Assembly: GCA_900299205.1 (NCBI GenBank)
Contig: OMIW01000091.1
Span: 1-44,970, forward strand
Direction: 5' to 3'
Length of the DNA: 44,970 nt
From: Pseudomonadota bacterium
GTDB lineage: Bacteria > Bdellovibrionota_C > UBA2361 > OMIW01
Shown here piece after piece: positions 1 to 10,800 of the stretch. The translations under genes were made by a program, and so were the position numbers. The notes beneath the pieces were generated by a model. That model had not been told where the DNA came from and made no database searches. It worked only from the letters and a program-made list of their open reading frames with translations. How positions within the stretch are numbered: the first letter of the stretch is position 1; each line of letters starts with the position of its first letter.

Positions 1-164
1 CTCAGAGCGCGTTTTCAACCAGTCGGTGCTTGTTTTAGGCGAGCGGGGTCAACCGACAATCACGGTCCTCTCGATTTTCTTCTCCCAATCGACACCCAAA
101 CTCCGATTGAAGTGGGTGATTGGGAGGACAATCAGAGGGTTGAAAGAGAAGTGGCTAACTTTAA

Positions 165-252
165 GGAGAGATGGCCGAGTGGCTGAAGGCGCACGCTTGG
201 AAAGCGTGTATAGGCTAATCCCCTATCGAGGGTTCGAATCCCTCTCTCTCCG
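165..252 (+). tRNA. tRNA-Ser (anticodon GGA)
   Basis: GGAGAGA...TCTCTCC acceptor pairing plus discriminator G, anticodon arm cacgc-ttGGAaa-gcgtg, long variable arm, T-arm GGGTTCGAATCCC. 88 nt. Confidence 0.97.
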
Positions 253-452
253 TTCGTTACACCCGCCGGCAACCGATATTGGGTATTCCCAACGTCAGCA
301 GGCGCCAGGAGGGGTAAGATCCGGCGGGTCAGGGCACAATTCATCAAGCTGATTGAATGCTTGTTAGCACATTGACTTTGATGATACTTTGATTCTGATG
401 TTCCACCGTAACGGCGCGTCAGGGCTACGCCAGCACGATCGCCAAGAATCCT

Positions 453-755
453 CTACCCGGCACCACGGCCAAGCAGGCCTATGACGTCAGCTATCCCCGC
501 ATCAAATGCACGGCTCAGCGTTTGTGCATCGGGCTGGCGGTAGGTATTGTTCCTGACCTCATTCGCAATTCTTGCCACCCTCTCTCGCTGCTCCACATCA
601 AAATCCGTTCTGACACCGATCTTCACCGCATCGTCCGCCGTTGTCTCTGCCCTTACGACCTGCGAATCCAGTTCATTTGGTCGAGAGGTCGTTACTTTTT
701 TCGAGGAGACTTCAAATAGAACGCCGCCCTCTTCTCCTATCTTCTTGATTTCCAT
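453..755 (-). CDS. FlgM-like anti-sigma-28 factor (putative)
   Basis: 100 aa; C-terminal pattern ERVARIANEVRNNTYRQPDAQTLSRAF resembles the FlgM core (R..RIA.I...V..G.Y......A). Confidence 0.5.
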   Translation of the reverse strand: MEIKKIGEEGGVLFEVSSKKVTTSRPNELDSQVVRAETTADDAVKIGVRTDFDVEQRERVARIANEVRNNTYRQPDAQTLSRAFDAGIADVIGLLGRGAG

Positions 756-1083
756 CTTATTAGATTCTTATGGTAGTACCAAGAGGGGGTCAAAGCCGGG
801 CTGATGCCCTCCGATTAAAGCGATTCACCCCCCAAATAAATTTCTCACCCGCTAACGGCTGCACATTAAAAAAACTTTAGAAAAAAATCGTCAGCTTTGG
901 TTTTTTCTTTTTCGGCGAGACACTCTCTTGACTAAAAAACATAGTTGGTCGTAGAAAACAAACAATCAAGAACCCTGCAAGAGATATAATAGGACCCTTG
1001 TTTCGGCTTACTTTTTTGGCATTCCCGCAGCACTCCGCTCGCATGTTTAGAACTGGCTCTCCGCCAGTGCTTCCCCTACAAAA

Positions 1084-1578
1084 GTGACCCAGATGACAAA
1101 GATTAGAAAATTCCCCACCCTATCGGTCCAGAGGGTTGAAGGTGGTAAGGATGCTGTGAAGGTTGTTGAGGACCTGATTTCTCGTCTCGGTTTCAGCCCA
1201 GAGAGCTGTCAACGAGAGAATACCGCTGAAACAGCAAGGTGGATGATCCCGCTTCAAGATGATAAGGAGCTGGAAATTCTTATTGAAAATCTCAAGAAGC
1301 CACTCGAAACAACGGCCTACATCGGGGTCAATATCTGTACCGTTCCCTTACGGGGCTCTTTCGACCTGATCACCGCGGCGCTAGAGGTTGCGGACGGACT
1401 CATCGGGGTCAAGATTAGTCTGGTTGGTCATTACCTCGTACTGAGTGCCAGCCTGAGTGCCTCCGGCCTCACCGGAGAAGAGCTAGAATACTACGTGAAG
1501 CTCATAAATGCCCAAGAATCCTGGTTTCGTGAGGAGTTAATTGCAGAACTAGGTTGGGATGACATGCCAGATGTCTAG
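1084..1578 (+). CDS. hypothetical protein (164 aa)
   Basis: Intact ORF with no overlapping competitor; acidic soluble protein; family not recognised. Confidence 0.6.
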   Translation: MTQMTKIRKFPTLSVQRVEGGKDAVKVVEDLISRLGFSPESCQRENTAETARWMIPLQDDKELEILIENLKKPLETTAYIGVNICTVPLRGSFDLITAALEVADGLIGVKISLVGHYLVLSASLSASGLTGEELEYYVKLINAQESWFREELIAELGWDDMPDV

Positions 1579-1811
1579 GAAAACAACGGACGAATTGCGA
1601 TAATAAAACTCGATTAGCAAACCAAACACTGTGCGAGGGCTTTTACACCCGACCTTTTAAGTAGCTTCCCTCACATGCAATGTTTAAAGTAGAATAGTTG
1701 GAGTAGCAGAACAATCATTGAGCAAATTTCCGAGGATTCTTAGTGCGGTTAATCCGCAAGGTCGACCGCGATAGGTTCGCTTAATTCAATGAGAGTAACA
1801 TTTCTTCGCTC

Positions 1812-2447
1812 ATGGAAAACAAGACCTTATCCAACGTTTCAATTCCCCCCGCACTCTCAACTCCATTGATCATTGCGGGCATTATCGTCGCGTTGATCGT
1901 GCTGTTCAGCCTTCTTCCAAAGTTAGTAAGGCTTATTTCAAAGAATCGCCTCAGTCGAGAAGAAGAAGATGCCATCCTTCGGGAAGTAAACGAACTGGAT
2001 TCCCGGATTCACGAGTTTGAAAAAAGAGTGGAAACTTTGGAGGATTTGGCCGCAGGCTATTATGCGTCTTTGATGGGGGTGCCCGGTTTCACGGTGAGGC
2101 TACAAACTCTGGCAGGATATCGCGACAGGCTCATCCAGCTCCTCGTTGATGTCGAGGCGCTGATTGAACAGAATCAGTACGCTAAAACTAGGAAAGTTTT
2201 GCAGTTTCTTCACGGCAGTGCTCTGATATCTGCCGAGTCGATTGGAAGTATTGTTCTTGCGGACGAAGGGATAGACCTTAATGGTTGGGAAAAGAGGACG
2301 ACTCCGTTAGTAGTACAAAGCTGCGCGGATCTTGAGGCAGTCGCCGGCGAGATGGCAAAAATAAGGATGATAGACCCGAATCGAAAAAGAAAGCCCACTT
2401 TACTCCGACTTCAAGAGCTTCGTGACCGTATTCTTTTTCAGTCTTAG
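1812..2447 (+). CDS. hypothetical protein with N-terminal TM segment and coiled-coil
   Basis: 211 aa; TM segment PLIIAGIIVALIVLFSLLPKLV followed by a charged helical region. Confidence 0.65.
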   Translation: MENKTLSNVSIPPALSTPLIIAGIIVALIVLFSLLPKLVRLISKNRLSREEEDAILREVNELDSRIHEFEKRVETLEDLAAGYYASLMGVPGFTVRLQTLAGYRDRLIQLLVDVEALIEQNQYAKTRKVLQFLHGSALISAESIGSIVLADEGIDLNGWEKRTTPLVVQSCADLEAVAGEMAKIRMIDPNRKRKPTLLRLQELRDRILFQS

Positions 2448-2682
2448 GCGCCCCTCGTTTATTATAAGCCTTACCCGCTAAGGGGTGGTTTCCTTCGGGT
2501 GGACCCTAACCCGAGCTTCAACCTTTTTGTCCCATCTCAACTCAGCTTTTTGCTCTCTCCGATCACTTTGGCTTAGGTTTAACCTGAGCATACCTTGACA
2601 ATCACAACCCCCTTTGGATACTGCTTCTCCAAATTCAGCTCTCCATTAATTACCCCGTTTAAATCTTAGAATTTGCAAAAAC

Positions 2683-4356
2683 ATGGCACCAGAATTCGCT
2701 TTTAGCATGCAGCGTGTAGGTAAGACCTATCCGGGAGGAAAACAGGTCCTTCGGGATATCAGTCTCTCCTTTTTTTACGGTGCAAAGATCGGCGTCCTCG
2801 GCCTGAATGGCTCGGGGAAATCAACGCTTCTGAAGATTATCGCGGGGGTAGAGAAAGATTTTGTTGGGGATGTCCAGAGAACGGAAGGGCTCTCAATGGG
2901 GTATCTTCCTCAGGAGCCCTACCTTGATGAAACAAAAACGGTCCGAGAAGTCGTTGAGGAGGGGGTCGCCCCTCTAATGGCACTTAAAAAGAGGCTCGAC
3001 GAAATAAACGAAGCATTCTCGGATCCCGAAGCTGATATGGATGCGCTGATTGCAGAGCAGTCCTCAGTCCTTGAGGAATTTGAGTCGCAGAACGGTTGGG
3101 AGCTTGAACGCACCCTTGATGTCGCAATGGAGGCTCTCCGACTTCCCCCCTCTGATCAACCTGTACAATTTCTTAGTGGTGGTGAGCGGCGCCGGGTAGC
3201 CATCTGCCGGCTGCTCTTGCAGCGACCCGATATTCTGCTGCTGGATGAACCGACCAACCACCTCGATGCAGAGTCTGTCTGGTGGCTTGAGCGATTTCTC
3301 AATGACTATGAAGGAACTGTTATCGCGGTCACGCATGACAGATACTTCCTTGATAACTCAGCTCAATGGATCCTTGAGCTCGACCGAGGACATGGCATAC
3401 CCTGGAAGGGGAACTACTCCTCATGGTTAGAACAAAAGGAGAAAAGGCTTGCTCTCGAAGAGAAGCAGGAAACAAAGCGACAGCGAACGTTGGCTCGAGA
3501 GCTAGAATGGATTCGTATGAGCCCCAAGGCTCGTCATGCGAAGAGCAAGGCCCGTATAGCGAATTATGAGGCCCTCTTAGCGGAAGATACTCCTGAAAGA
3601 GTCGAGGAAATGGAGCTCTATATCCCTCCTGGGCCACGACTGGGGGGCAAAGTTATTGAGGCGACCTCGATATCTAAGGCATTTGGCGAGAAACTTCTCT
3701 TTGAGAACCTTTCTTTCACCATCCCACCTGGAGCAGTCGTAGGCATTATCGGAGGAAACGGAGCAGGGAAGACCACCCTTTTTCGTTTGATTACAGGACA
3801 GGACTCCCCGGATACTGGCTCGTTTGCCGTGGGAGATACGGTATCACTGGCCTATGTTGATCAATCCCGAGACACCCTGAATCCTAATCGAATGGTATGG
3901 GAAGAGATAGCTGATGGTCCGAATGAAACGGTCAAGCTAGGCTCCAAAGATGTGAATGCCCGCGCTTACTGCGCTCGATTCAACTTCACCGGCTCAGACC
4001 AACAAAAGAAAGTAGGGATTTTATCTGGTGGCGAGCGGAATAGGGTGCATCTCGCAAAACTCCTCAAAAACGGGGGAAATGTGCTCCTCCTCGACGAGCC
4101 CACGAACGATCTTGATGTAAACACCCTTCGTGCGCTTGAGGATGCCATTCTTTCATTTGCAGGTTGTGTACTCGTTATTAGTCACGATAGATGGTTCCTC
4201 GATAGAATCTGTACCCATATCATGGCGTTTGAGGGCAATAGCTCTGTGGTAATGATTGAGGGGAACTTCCAGGATTATGAGGAGGACAAAAAGCGCCGCC
4301 TTGGATCGGAGGCAACGCAACCGCATCGTATGCGATATAAGCCCATACATCATTAG
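2683..4356 (+). CDS. ettA: ABC-F ATPase, energy-dependent translational throttle EttA-like
   Basis: Tandem ABC domains: GLNGSGKST / LSGGERRRVAICRLL / LLLDEPTNHLD and GGNGAGKTT / LSGGERNRVHLAKLL / LLLDEPTNDLD; full EttA length (557 aa). Confidence 0.93.
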   Translation: MAPEFAFSMQRVGKTYPGGKQVLRDISLSFFYGAKIGVLGLNGSGKSTLLKIIAGVEKDFVGDVQRTEGLSMGYLPQEPYLDETKTVREVVEEGVAPLMALKKRLDEINEAFSDPEADMDALIAEQSSVLEEFESQNGWELERTLDVAMEALRLPPSDQPVQFLSGGERRRVAICRLLLQRPDILLLDEPTNHLDAESVWWLERFLNDYEGTVIAVTHDRYFLDNSAQWILELDRGHGIPWKGNYSSWLEQKEKRLALEEKQETKRQRTLARELEWIRMSPKARHAKSKARIANYEALLAEDTPERVEEMELYIPPGPRLGGKVIEATSISKAFGEKLLFENLSFTIPPGAVVGIIGGNGAGKTTLFRLITGQDSPDTGSFAVGDTVSLAYVDQSRDTLNPNRMVWEEIADGPNETVKLGSKDVNARAYCARFNFTGSDQQKKVGILSGGERNRVHLAKLLKNGGNVLLLDEPTNDLDVNTLRALEDAILSFAGCVLVISHDRWFLDRICTHIMAFEGNSSVVMIEGNFQDYEEDKKRRLGSEATQPHRMRYKPIHH

Positions 4357-4428
4357 CGAGGCTGCTACCGAACCTTTTTGACTTCAGGGGCGGCGAAGGG
4401 AGGGGCGGGGACGGCAGGTAGCCGGTAT

Positions 4429-5769
4429 TTATCTCGCCTGCTTAACTCTTTGACCCGGCCCTGAGGAGGTGGCTGCCTTCTTTTTTTTCACATCACCCTC
4501 TGCTGAAACAACCCGAGGATAGCAGCGGGCTATAGTAAACGGTCGCTGCGATAGATCCTCTCCACGATGAAAAAGAGCTGCTCGATGAAGCTGCGAGTTT
4601 GAGATATATACCTCTCCCTTTTGCCCCCTAGCAAAGGAGGTTGGCCATGAAAAATCCTCTCCTTTAGTCAGGGGGTGATAACCACCGTCCTTATCCACAG
4701 CCCCTAACCCGCTATTGTTCACGTCAGAAACCAAGACAAAGTCAGAGCCCAAAGCGAGCAAACCTTGAGATGGCGGCTTATCCCCTTTGCGGGTCACTCG
4801 CTCACCTATCTGCGCAGAAGAAAGTTCGCGATCACGAAGGGCCTCAAGCGGCACCTGAAATACCGAACGACCATTCGCCGCGCCGAAAAGGAGATTGGTG
4901 CCCTCAGAATCAGCCATGAGACCGGCAATCCCCAAGCTTGGTCGGACCATCGAACCTTTTGCATCTGGGGCAAGAAGCGGTTCGCCCCGAACCACAAAAT
5001 CACCTCCGTCCGCATTTAGTGAATAGTGATCCTCGAGGGCTCGCCAAGACTCACCCGTTTTAATATCAACCGAAATAATCGCTGCTTCCGCCTTACCTAT
5101 AAAATCATGGCGCCCCTGGTCGGCTATGAAAGCGAAATCTCCCTTTTCATCAATGGCAACGCTGACAAGGAGGGAGTTTGGTTTTGTAACAGGTGCGGGA
5201 AGGTAGAGAATCCGGTGAAGGGCATCGGTTTGGAGGTTCCAGCCGACTAATTTCGGTTGGAGCTCGGGAAGATGTCCCGAGTCAAGTATCCAGAGAATCC
5301 CCCGATTATCAACGGCGAGAGAGAGGACTTTGGCGAGCTTTTCTGAGGGAAGATGCGAATCACTTGCCCAGCGAGAGGGAAACGGTCGGAAACTTCCATC
5401 CGGGAGGATTTCTCGAACACCAGAGTCCTCATTACGATCCCGAAGATGATTGGCTAGACTCACAAACAGCCTCTCATCCTTACTGATTGCAATACCAAAC
5501 GGTCGAAGCTCTAGAGAGGCGACGATATCACACGGCGAGTTCGGAAGAGGACGTTGGATCGGAAAGCGATATTCCCCAGAGGGAGTTATTCGATCAAGAG
5601 TGAGGATATTTTTTTCTTCCAGTTGGTTGGCCGTGCCGGTCGGAGTCCCTCCGCCCTTGGGCTTTGCCCAACAACACTGGCAATTTAATTGCGCAACCAA
5701 AACCATCAACCCGAGGAAAGAACGAAGCCACGTTCTTGTGGGAACCAGATAATTCGGACAGGAGGCCAT
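4429..5769 (-). CDS. secreted Yellow/major-royal-jelly-protein-like beta-propeller protein
   Basis: Signal-like hydrophobic N-terminus; LWILDSGHLPELQPKLVGWNLQTDALHRILYLPAPV...VAIDEKGDFAFIADQG...AAIISVDIKTGESWRALEDHYS matches the Yellow/MRJP signature pattern. Confidence 0.72.
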   Translation of the reverse strand: MASCPNYLVPTRTWLRSFLGLMVLVAQLNCQCCWAKPKGGGTPTGTANQLEEKNILTLDRITPSGEYRFPIQRPLPNSPCDIVASLELRPFGIAISKDERLFVSLANHLRDRNEDSGVREILPDGSFRPFPSRWASDSHLPSEKLAKVLSLAVDNRGILWILDSGHLPELQPKLVGWNLQTDALHRILYLPAPVTKPNSLLVSVAIDEKGDFAFIADQGRHDFIGKAEAAIISVDIKTGESWRALEDHYSLNADGGDFVVRGEPLLAPDAKGSMVRPSLGIAGLMADSEGTNLLFGAANGRSVFQVPLEALRDRELSSAQIGERVTRKGDKPPSQGLLALGSDFVLVSDVNNSGLGAVDKDGGYHPLTKGEDFSWPTSFARGQKGEVYISNSQLHRAALFHRGEDLSQRPFTIARCYPRVVSAEGDVKKKKAATSSGPGQRVKQAR

Positions 5770-6039
5770 GGATACTCCGTGAGCGGATCGAATAAAAAGA
5801 TGAAGTTTGTTCTACGAAAATATCGTGCACAACAAGAGTCTATACCACTCATATACTGAATCACAGATCCGATTGAACTCGGCCTTTTACGCCGAGTATT
5901 CACCTTTTCAGAATAGGAAAGGGGAAAACGTCGTATGGTCAAAAAGGGTGCATATGATACGATTCTGCGTCCTCACCCCTGATCGCAAAAGTTTCCCGGC
6001 CCTCCTTTTTAACTCAATTCATCATTCGGTTTTTTCGCA

Positions 6040-8280
6040 ATGCCCATACCTCCTTGGCTGATCATCTTACCGTTTTTTACGACGTTCCTTCTTCTCTCTC
6101 GTAAAGGTGTCGCCCCTTCGTCCCTGCTTTTCGAGCGGCTGATTTGGGGGGCGGCCATGACCATTTCTCTCCTCACATTTCTCATGGTCGGGCTGATGTC
6201 GGGGCGAATCTGGCGGACGGATACGATTTTTTTGAGCTGTAGCGTGTGCACCCTGGTCGCAGCGCTCATACCCCGTTCATCCAAGAGAGTATTAACGGAA
6301 AAAGGGGGGACGTTCCCCCGAATATCAGTCGTCTCGGCGATATCAATTATCGCCGTCTGCGGATTTGCTATCATCTTCAGGTTGAAGCCCTCGTCCTACC
6401 TCTTTGGTGGCCAGGATCCCGGCGTCTATTTCAACACTGGCAATCTCATAGCCCAGCATGGCTCGCACATTTACACGGATACGACTCTATCACTTGTCCG
6501 AGATGACCCAACTTTATTCCGATATTATCTCGAAAACTCCTACCTTCACGCCGATCCTCGACCAGATGGTTCATGGTCGGGCAATCTGGTTGCGGGCCTC
6601 TATCTGCTCGATATTGAAAAAGGCGAACACGCTACGCAGTTCTATCCCGCAACCCAAACATGGCTTGCCCTCGGCTCTCTCTTGTTCGGAAGATTGTCAA
6701 GCACATGGATTCTTCTCCCCTTCAGTTTGCTATCCATCGCTGCAGTGGGGCTGCTAACTCTTCGCTTAACCAGCTCGCTTAACTCCGCCATCGTTGCAAG
6801 CGCACTTCTAGCTATAAGCCCTCCACATGCCGCGATTGGTACATCACCTTTTTCGGAAGCAACAGCCTCTTACTTTTTTATCACGGGGCTTTGTCTGTTG
6901 GTCATATCAGTCAGCCGTGAAGGTCGACCGCTCGGTGGGCATTCTCTGGTGGCTTCGGCCTTGTGCTTTGGTGCCTTGTTCTTCTCAAGAATCACCGGAT
7001 TTCTCACCCTTCCCCTGATTTTGATCTCCATCACTGGCGTGTCCGTAGCGACCAAATCGCCCCGAATTCGCCGCCACATGCTCCTTTTTGGGCTTTCGCT
7101 TGGGGGACTCTATCTTCTCAGTTTTATATGGGGCCTCTCATACTGCTTCCCATATGCTCGGGATATTTATAGGGGAAAACTCAAAATAGACCCCCATCAT
7201 CTTCACCTGGTCGCTCCCCTTATTGTCGGTTCAATCCTTTTCTGGGCAGCTCTCCATTGCACAACTTCTCGATGGCGTCCTCTTTTCCGAAGCCTTCGCC
7301 GATATCGCTCATCTCTTGGAAACGTGATCGTCATCTCCGCATTGGCTCTCATCATTTGGCGGGGGTACAAGCTCGGTTTTACGGACACGTTCCAGGGACA
7401 TCGATGGTTTGACCGTCGGTGGCATATGGCCGGTCATGGCTGGGAATCCGTTCCTTACCTCAGCATCGTCGTCCTTTCCCTTCTTCTCTCTCCGCCCGTT
7501 TTTTGTGCCGGTCTTTGTGGCATATCTCATTCATTTCGAGGAGCGCTGACAACTCTTAAATGGATCCCGGTCAGTGTAACGGCCCTAGGATTCATCCTTG
7601 CGCTAACCCTGAAACAGCTCACCGTCCCGTATCTCTATTTTTATGCTCGCTATCAGGTGAGCGAGCTTCTTCCTTTAATGATCGTGCTGAGCTGCTGCTT
7701 TTTTTTTCACGGTATGCGACGTTTCAGCCTGTTGAGAAATCAGCCAAAGGCGGAGGTTGCCTGCTGGTTCTTGTACCTAGCCCTTAGCGCCTCATTTCTG
7801 GTAAAACCAGCTTACGGAAGATTACAAAGAACTGAGGGAATGCTGTTTTCTCAAGCCCTTGAATGTATCGATGAACTCTCCCGACAGCCAACTATCATAA
7901 TGATAGATAAATTCTTCTTTCCAGAGTCCCCCGTTGTTCTTCCCCTAAGACTAACCTACAACAAAAATACCTTCGCCTTTAGACGGGAGGATTTCGCCGA
8001 TGATGCTCAGCTTAAATCTCTCTTTGATTTCTTTGGGAACAAGGGTTACGCTGTTCTGCTGATAAGCTCTCAAAATTCCTGGGCATCTTCGCCTTGGTTT
8101 ACGAAAATTGGCAGATTTATGGCGAGGATGCGAAAGTTTGGAGGCAAGAAGGGGTCCTACGTATTGCCCTCTCTTTATTCGGAGGAAGCGTATCCCCTTC
8201 GAGTTTTTCGCTATCACTCCGGGGACAAGCCACTTTCAGGAGATAGAGAACCCCTTCCGAAGGCATGTCAAGGATTGTAA
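6040..8280 (+). CDS. polytopic membrane protein, GT39/ArnT-like glycosyltransferase candidate
   Basis: 746 aa with many TM segments; FGGQDPGVYFNTGNLIAQHG motif near the first luminal loop; adjacent to two glycosyltransferases. Confidence 0.65.
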   Translation: MPIPPWLIILPFFTTFLLLSRKGVAPSSLLFERLIWGAAMTISLLTFLMVGLMSGRIWRTDTIFLSCSVCTLVAALIPRSSKRVLTEKGGTFPRISVVSAISIIAVCGFAIIFRLKPSSYLFGGQDPGVYFNTGNLIAQHGSHIYTDTTLSLVRDDPTLFRYYLENSYLHADPRPDGSWSGNLVAGLYLLDIEKGEHATQFYPATQTWLALGSLLFGRLSSTWILLPFSLLSIAAVGLLTLRLTSSLNSAIVASALLAISPPHAAIGTSPFSEATASYFFITGLCLLVISVSREGRPLGGHSLVASALCFGALFFSRITGFLTLPLILISITGVSVATKSPRIRRHMLLFGLSLGGLYLLSFIWGLSYCFPYARDIYRGKLKIDPHHLHLVAPLIVGSILFWAALHCTTSRWRPLFRSLRRYRSSLGNVIVISALALIIWRGYKLGFTDTFQGHRWFDRRWHMAGHGWESVPYLSIVVLSLLLSPPVFCAGLCGISHSFRGALTTLKWIPVSVTALGFILALTLKQLTVPYLYFYARYQVSELLPLMIVLSCCFFFHGMRRFSLLRNQPKAEVACWFLYLALSASFLVKPAYGRLQRTEGMLFSQALECIDELSRQPTIIMIDKFFFPESPVVLPLRLTYNKNTFAFRREDFADDAQLKSLFDFFGNKGYAVLLISSQNSWASSPWFTKIGRFMARMRKFGGKKGSYVLPSLYSEEAYPLRVFRYHSGDKPLSGDREPLPKACQGL

Positions 8281-8397
8281 GAGCATTCGATGAGATTGGG
8301 ATTCTTCGCAAGGTCCTGGCCGACCCACTTTTCGCGCTGTAGCTTTTAGATACGTTGATCCCGATAAGAGATAATTTTTCCTTGTTCCTCTCTAGCA

Positions 8398-9684
8398 ATG
8401 ACCGACGTCCTCTTCATACTCGATGAATTGTACCCTATTAAAAATGCCCCCTCGGTTCGCATCGAAAATCTCTATGCGGCGTTATCACCAGGGAAGGCGG
8501 TAGCAATCGGCGGAACTTCTTCTCCCCGCGATCCAAAAATGAATACCAATGGGGAAATTAATAGCGAAACTCCGCCCGGGTACATCACCATCCCCCGCCC
8601 CTCGGAGCGACGCCCTCTCGCTTTTGCAATTTTTCTCCTCAAATTGGGAGTTCAGGCTCTTAGAGCCGCAAAATTACTTCGCCCCAAAATCATCGTGCTC
8701 TCAGTCCCCAAATATGAGATGTTGCTTTTTGCCCCCCTGCTAGCGAGGTTGTGTTCACGACTTGTGATTGATGTCCGAGATTCTCTCTCATTTCTCGACT
8801 ATGGGGCGTATCTTGGGCACTTTCTTCCTCGGTGGCTTGCCTCACCGGTCGGCAGACTGATTAAGGTAATAGTCACCGGAATTCAGCGCCGGTCACTTCG
8901 GGCCGCCTCCGTTGTCACCGTCGCCAATCAAGGGATTGCGAGCTCTCTCTCTCACGACTTCATTCACCTTCTGCCCAATGGTGTCGATACGGAGAAATTT
9001 TGCCCCATCCCAAAATCTGGCACCAACAGCCCCAAGACGTCTGGAGAGCAGGACTCCTGTGACGACAATCCAATTCGTCTTGTATACCTCGGAAATTTTG
9101 CTGAGAAGGATACGTTTGATATAATCACCGAGTTGGGGCAGTCCTCGCAGATTCCATTCGTCATACATCTCATCGGCGAAGGACGAAACCGCGCTCAGGT
9201 AGTCGAAAACTTCGAGAGGGCGAGGGTACCGTTTGTCGACCACGGAACCATTCCTCACGAGAAACTTCCTACCCTTCTTGGCTCTATGGATCTCGGTTTT
9301 ATCTTCCGTGCCTCGGGCGTTGACGAGTCAATCCCCGTGGCGCTGTTCGAATTCGCGGCATGCGGCATACCTTCCCTTTGCAATAATATCGGTTTAATGG
9401 CGAAGGTAGTTCGGGAGCATAATCTAGGTTTTATTTGCAGTAGTGGTAGCGAGCTTGAGACCGCTCTTCAAACATGGCTCAGCAACCCATCAAAAGAGGA
9501 GTGGGCTCACTCGCTTCATAGAAAAGCTGTTCAGTCGTTTTCTCTCGGGTCCACGAGGTCCCTTTTTCGTGATCTGATCGAAAATCTGCTCGGCAATTTA
9601 TCAGGTAACCCGGCGCCATCCACACCAGTCCGCTCAGCTTTCTCCGTGAAGACCGGGCAAACCTCACATAGGGAAGCTCAATGA
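8398..9684 (+). CDS. glycosyltransferase family 4-like
   Basis: LPNGVDTEKFCP, LVYLGNF..., HLIGEGRNRAQV, ESIPVALFEFAACGIPSLC: GT-B/GT4 motifs. Confidence 0.85.
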   Translation: MTDVLFILDELYPIKNAPSVRIENLYAALSPGKAVAIGGTSSPRDPKMNTNGEINSETPPGYITIPRPSERRPLAFAIFLLKLGVQALRAAKLLRPKIIVLSVPKYEMLLFAPLLARLCSRLVIDVRDSLSFLDYGAYLGHFLPRWLASPVGRLIKVIVTGIQRRSLRAASVVTVANQGIASSLSHDFIHLLPNGVDTEKFCPIPKSGTNSPKTSGEQDSCDDNPIRLVYLGNFAEKDTFDIITELGQSSQIPFVIHLIGEGRNRAQVVENFERARVPFVDHGTIPHEKLPTLLGSMDLGFIFRASGVDESIPVALFEFAACGIPSLCNNIGLMAKVVREHNLGFICSSGSELETALQTWLSNPSKEEWAHSLHRKAVQSFSLGSTRSLFRDLIENLLGNLSGNPAPSTPVRSAFSVKTGQTSHREAQ

Positions 9685-10664
9685 AGCTCATTATTCAGAT
9701 ACCGTGCTTCAATGAGGAACGGACTCTGCCGGCCGTATTTCGCGAAATGCCTCGCTCCATTCCGGGGATAACCTCAATTGAGTTTCAGATAATCGACGAC
9801 GGGTCAACCGATCGGACCGTGGAGGTTGCTCGCGAACTCGGAGTACACCATGTCGTCAGTGCAGGCTGTACCAATCGTCGATGGCTGGGTCGAGCATTCC
9901 GGCTCGGCGTCGACAACGCCTTGAGAGCTGGGGCCGACATCCTCGTCAATACCGATGGCGACAACCAGTATCCATCGACACTAATCCCCGACCTCGTAAA
10001 GCCAATCATTGAAGGCACCGCCGACATTGTGATTGGGGATAGGAATCCCGGACGAGTTGAGGAGTTCTCCTGGATAAAGCAAAGACTTCAGGTGCTTGGA
10101 AGTAGCGTCATTCAGTATCTCACTGGGGCCCCCGTTCCTGACGCAGTCAGTGGGTTCCGAGCGTACAGCCGCGAATCGCTCCTCAAAATTCATATCCTCA
10201 CAAATTTCACCTACACTGTTGACACCCTTATCCAAGCCCACATGAAGGGGCTAGATGTCGCGTGGTTGCCGATTCCCATAAATCCGAAAACACGCGAATC
10301 CCGCCTGATCAAAAGCCTACTCAACAAGGTACGCCGCTCAGGGATCACTATCCTGAGAATGGTGACTGTTTATCGCCCCTTCCAAACCTTTCTCGGGCTC
10401 ATGGCTGTTTTCCTTCTTCCCGGCCTCGTACTACTCGGTCGGTTCGGATATTTTTATCTCTTCACCCCCGGAGAGGCGGCAGGGCACGTTCAGTCCGTGG
10501 TGGTGGGAGGAGTGCTGCTAATAATCGCTGTACAGATGTTTGTTCTCGGGATCCTCGCTGAACTACTGGCGGCGAATAGAGCCCTGATCGAGGATATCCT
10601 CATGCGGTTGAAGCGAGTCGAGTTCAAGGAGGAGGGGAAACCAAAACATTGCTCCTCAAAATAA
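9681..10664 (+). CDS. glycosyltransferase family 2 (DPM1-like) with C-terminal TM pair
   Basis: IPCFNEERTLPAVFREMP, IIDDGSTDRTVEVAREL, DILVNTDGDNQYP; two C-terminal TM helices; ATGA overlap with the upstream gene. Confidence 0.9.
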   Translation: MKLIIQIPCFNEERTLPAVFREMPRSIPGITSIEFQIIDDGSTDRTVEVARELGVHHVVSAGCTNRRWLGRAFRLGVDNALRAGADILVNTDGDNQYPSTLIPDLVKPIIEGTADIVIGDRNPGRVEEFSWIKQRLQVLGSSVIQYLTGAPVPDAVSGFRAYSRESLLKIHILTNFTYTVDTLIQAHMKGLDVAWLPIPINPKTRESRLIKSLLNKVRRSGITILRMVTVYRPFQTFLGLMAVFLLPGLVLLGRFGYFYLFTPGEAAGHVQSVVVGGVLLIIAVQMFVLGILAELLAANRALIEDILMRLKRVEFKEEGKPKHCSSK

Positions 10665-10800
10665 AAATTTCAGGTGCTTAGGATATTTTTCAGGCGGTAA
10701 ATCAAATAACCCTTAGGAGAGCCCTTTTATTTAGCGCTCCGACCGCTCGGGTTTGGGCTTGATTGGACGGAGGGCGAGTTTGAATTTTCGGGAGGTTCCT

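Noticed and set aside
132-347. 71-aa minus-strand ORF containing GERGIRTLDRGLAYTRFPSVRLQPLGHLS
   Set aside because: Antisense translation of tRNA-Ser; a well-known spurious annotation pattern.
26-352. 108-aa plus-strand ORF
   Set aside because: Runs through the tRNA-Ser gene; translated tRNA is visible in the product.
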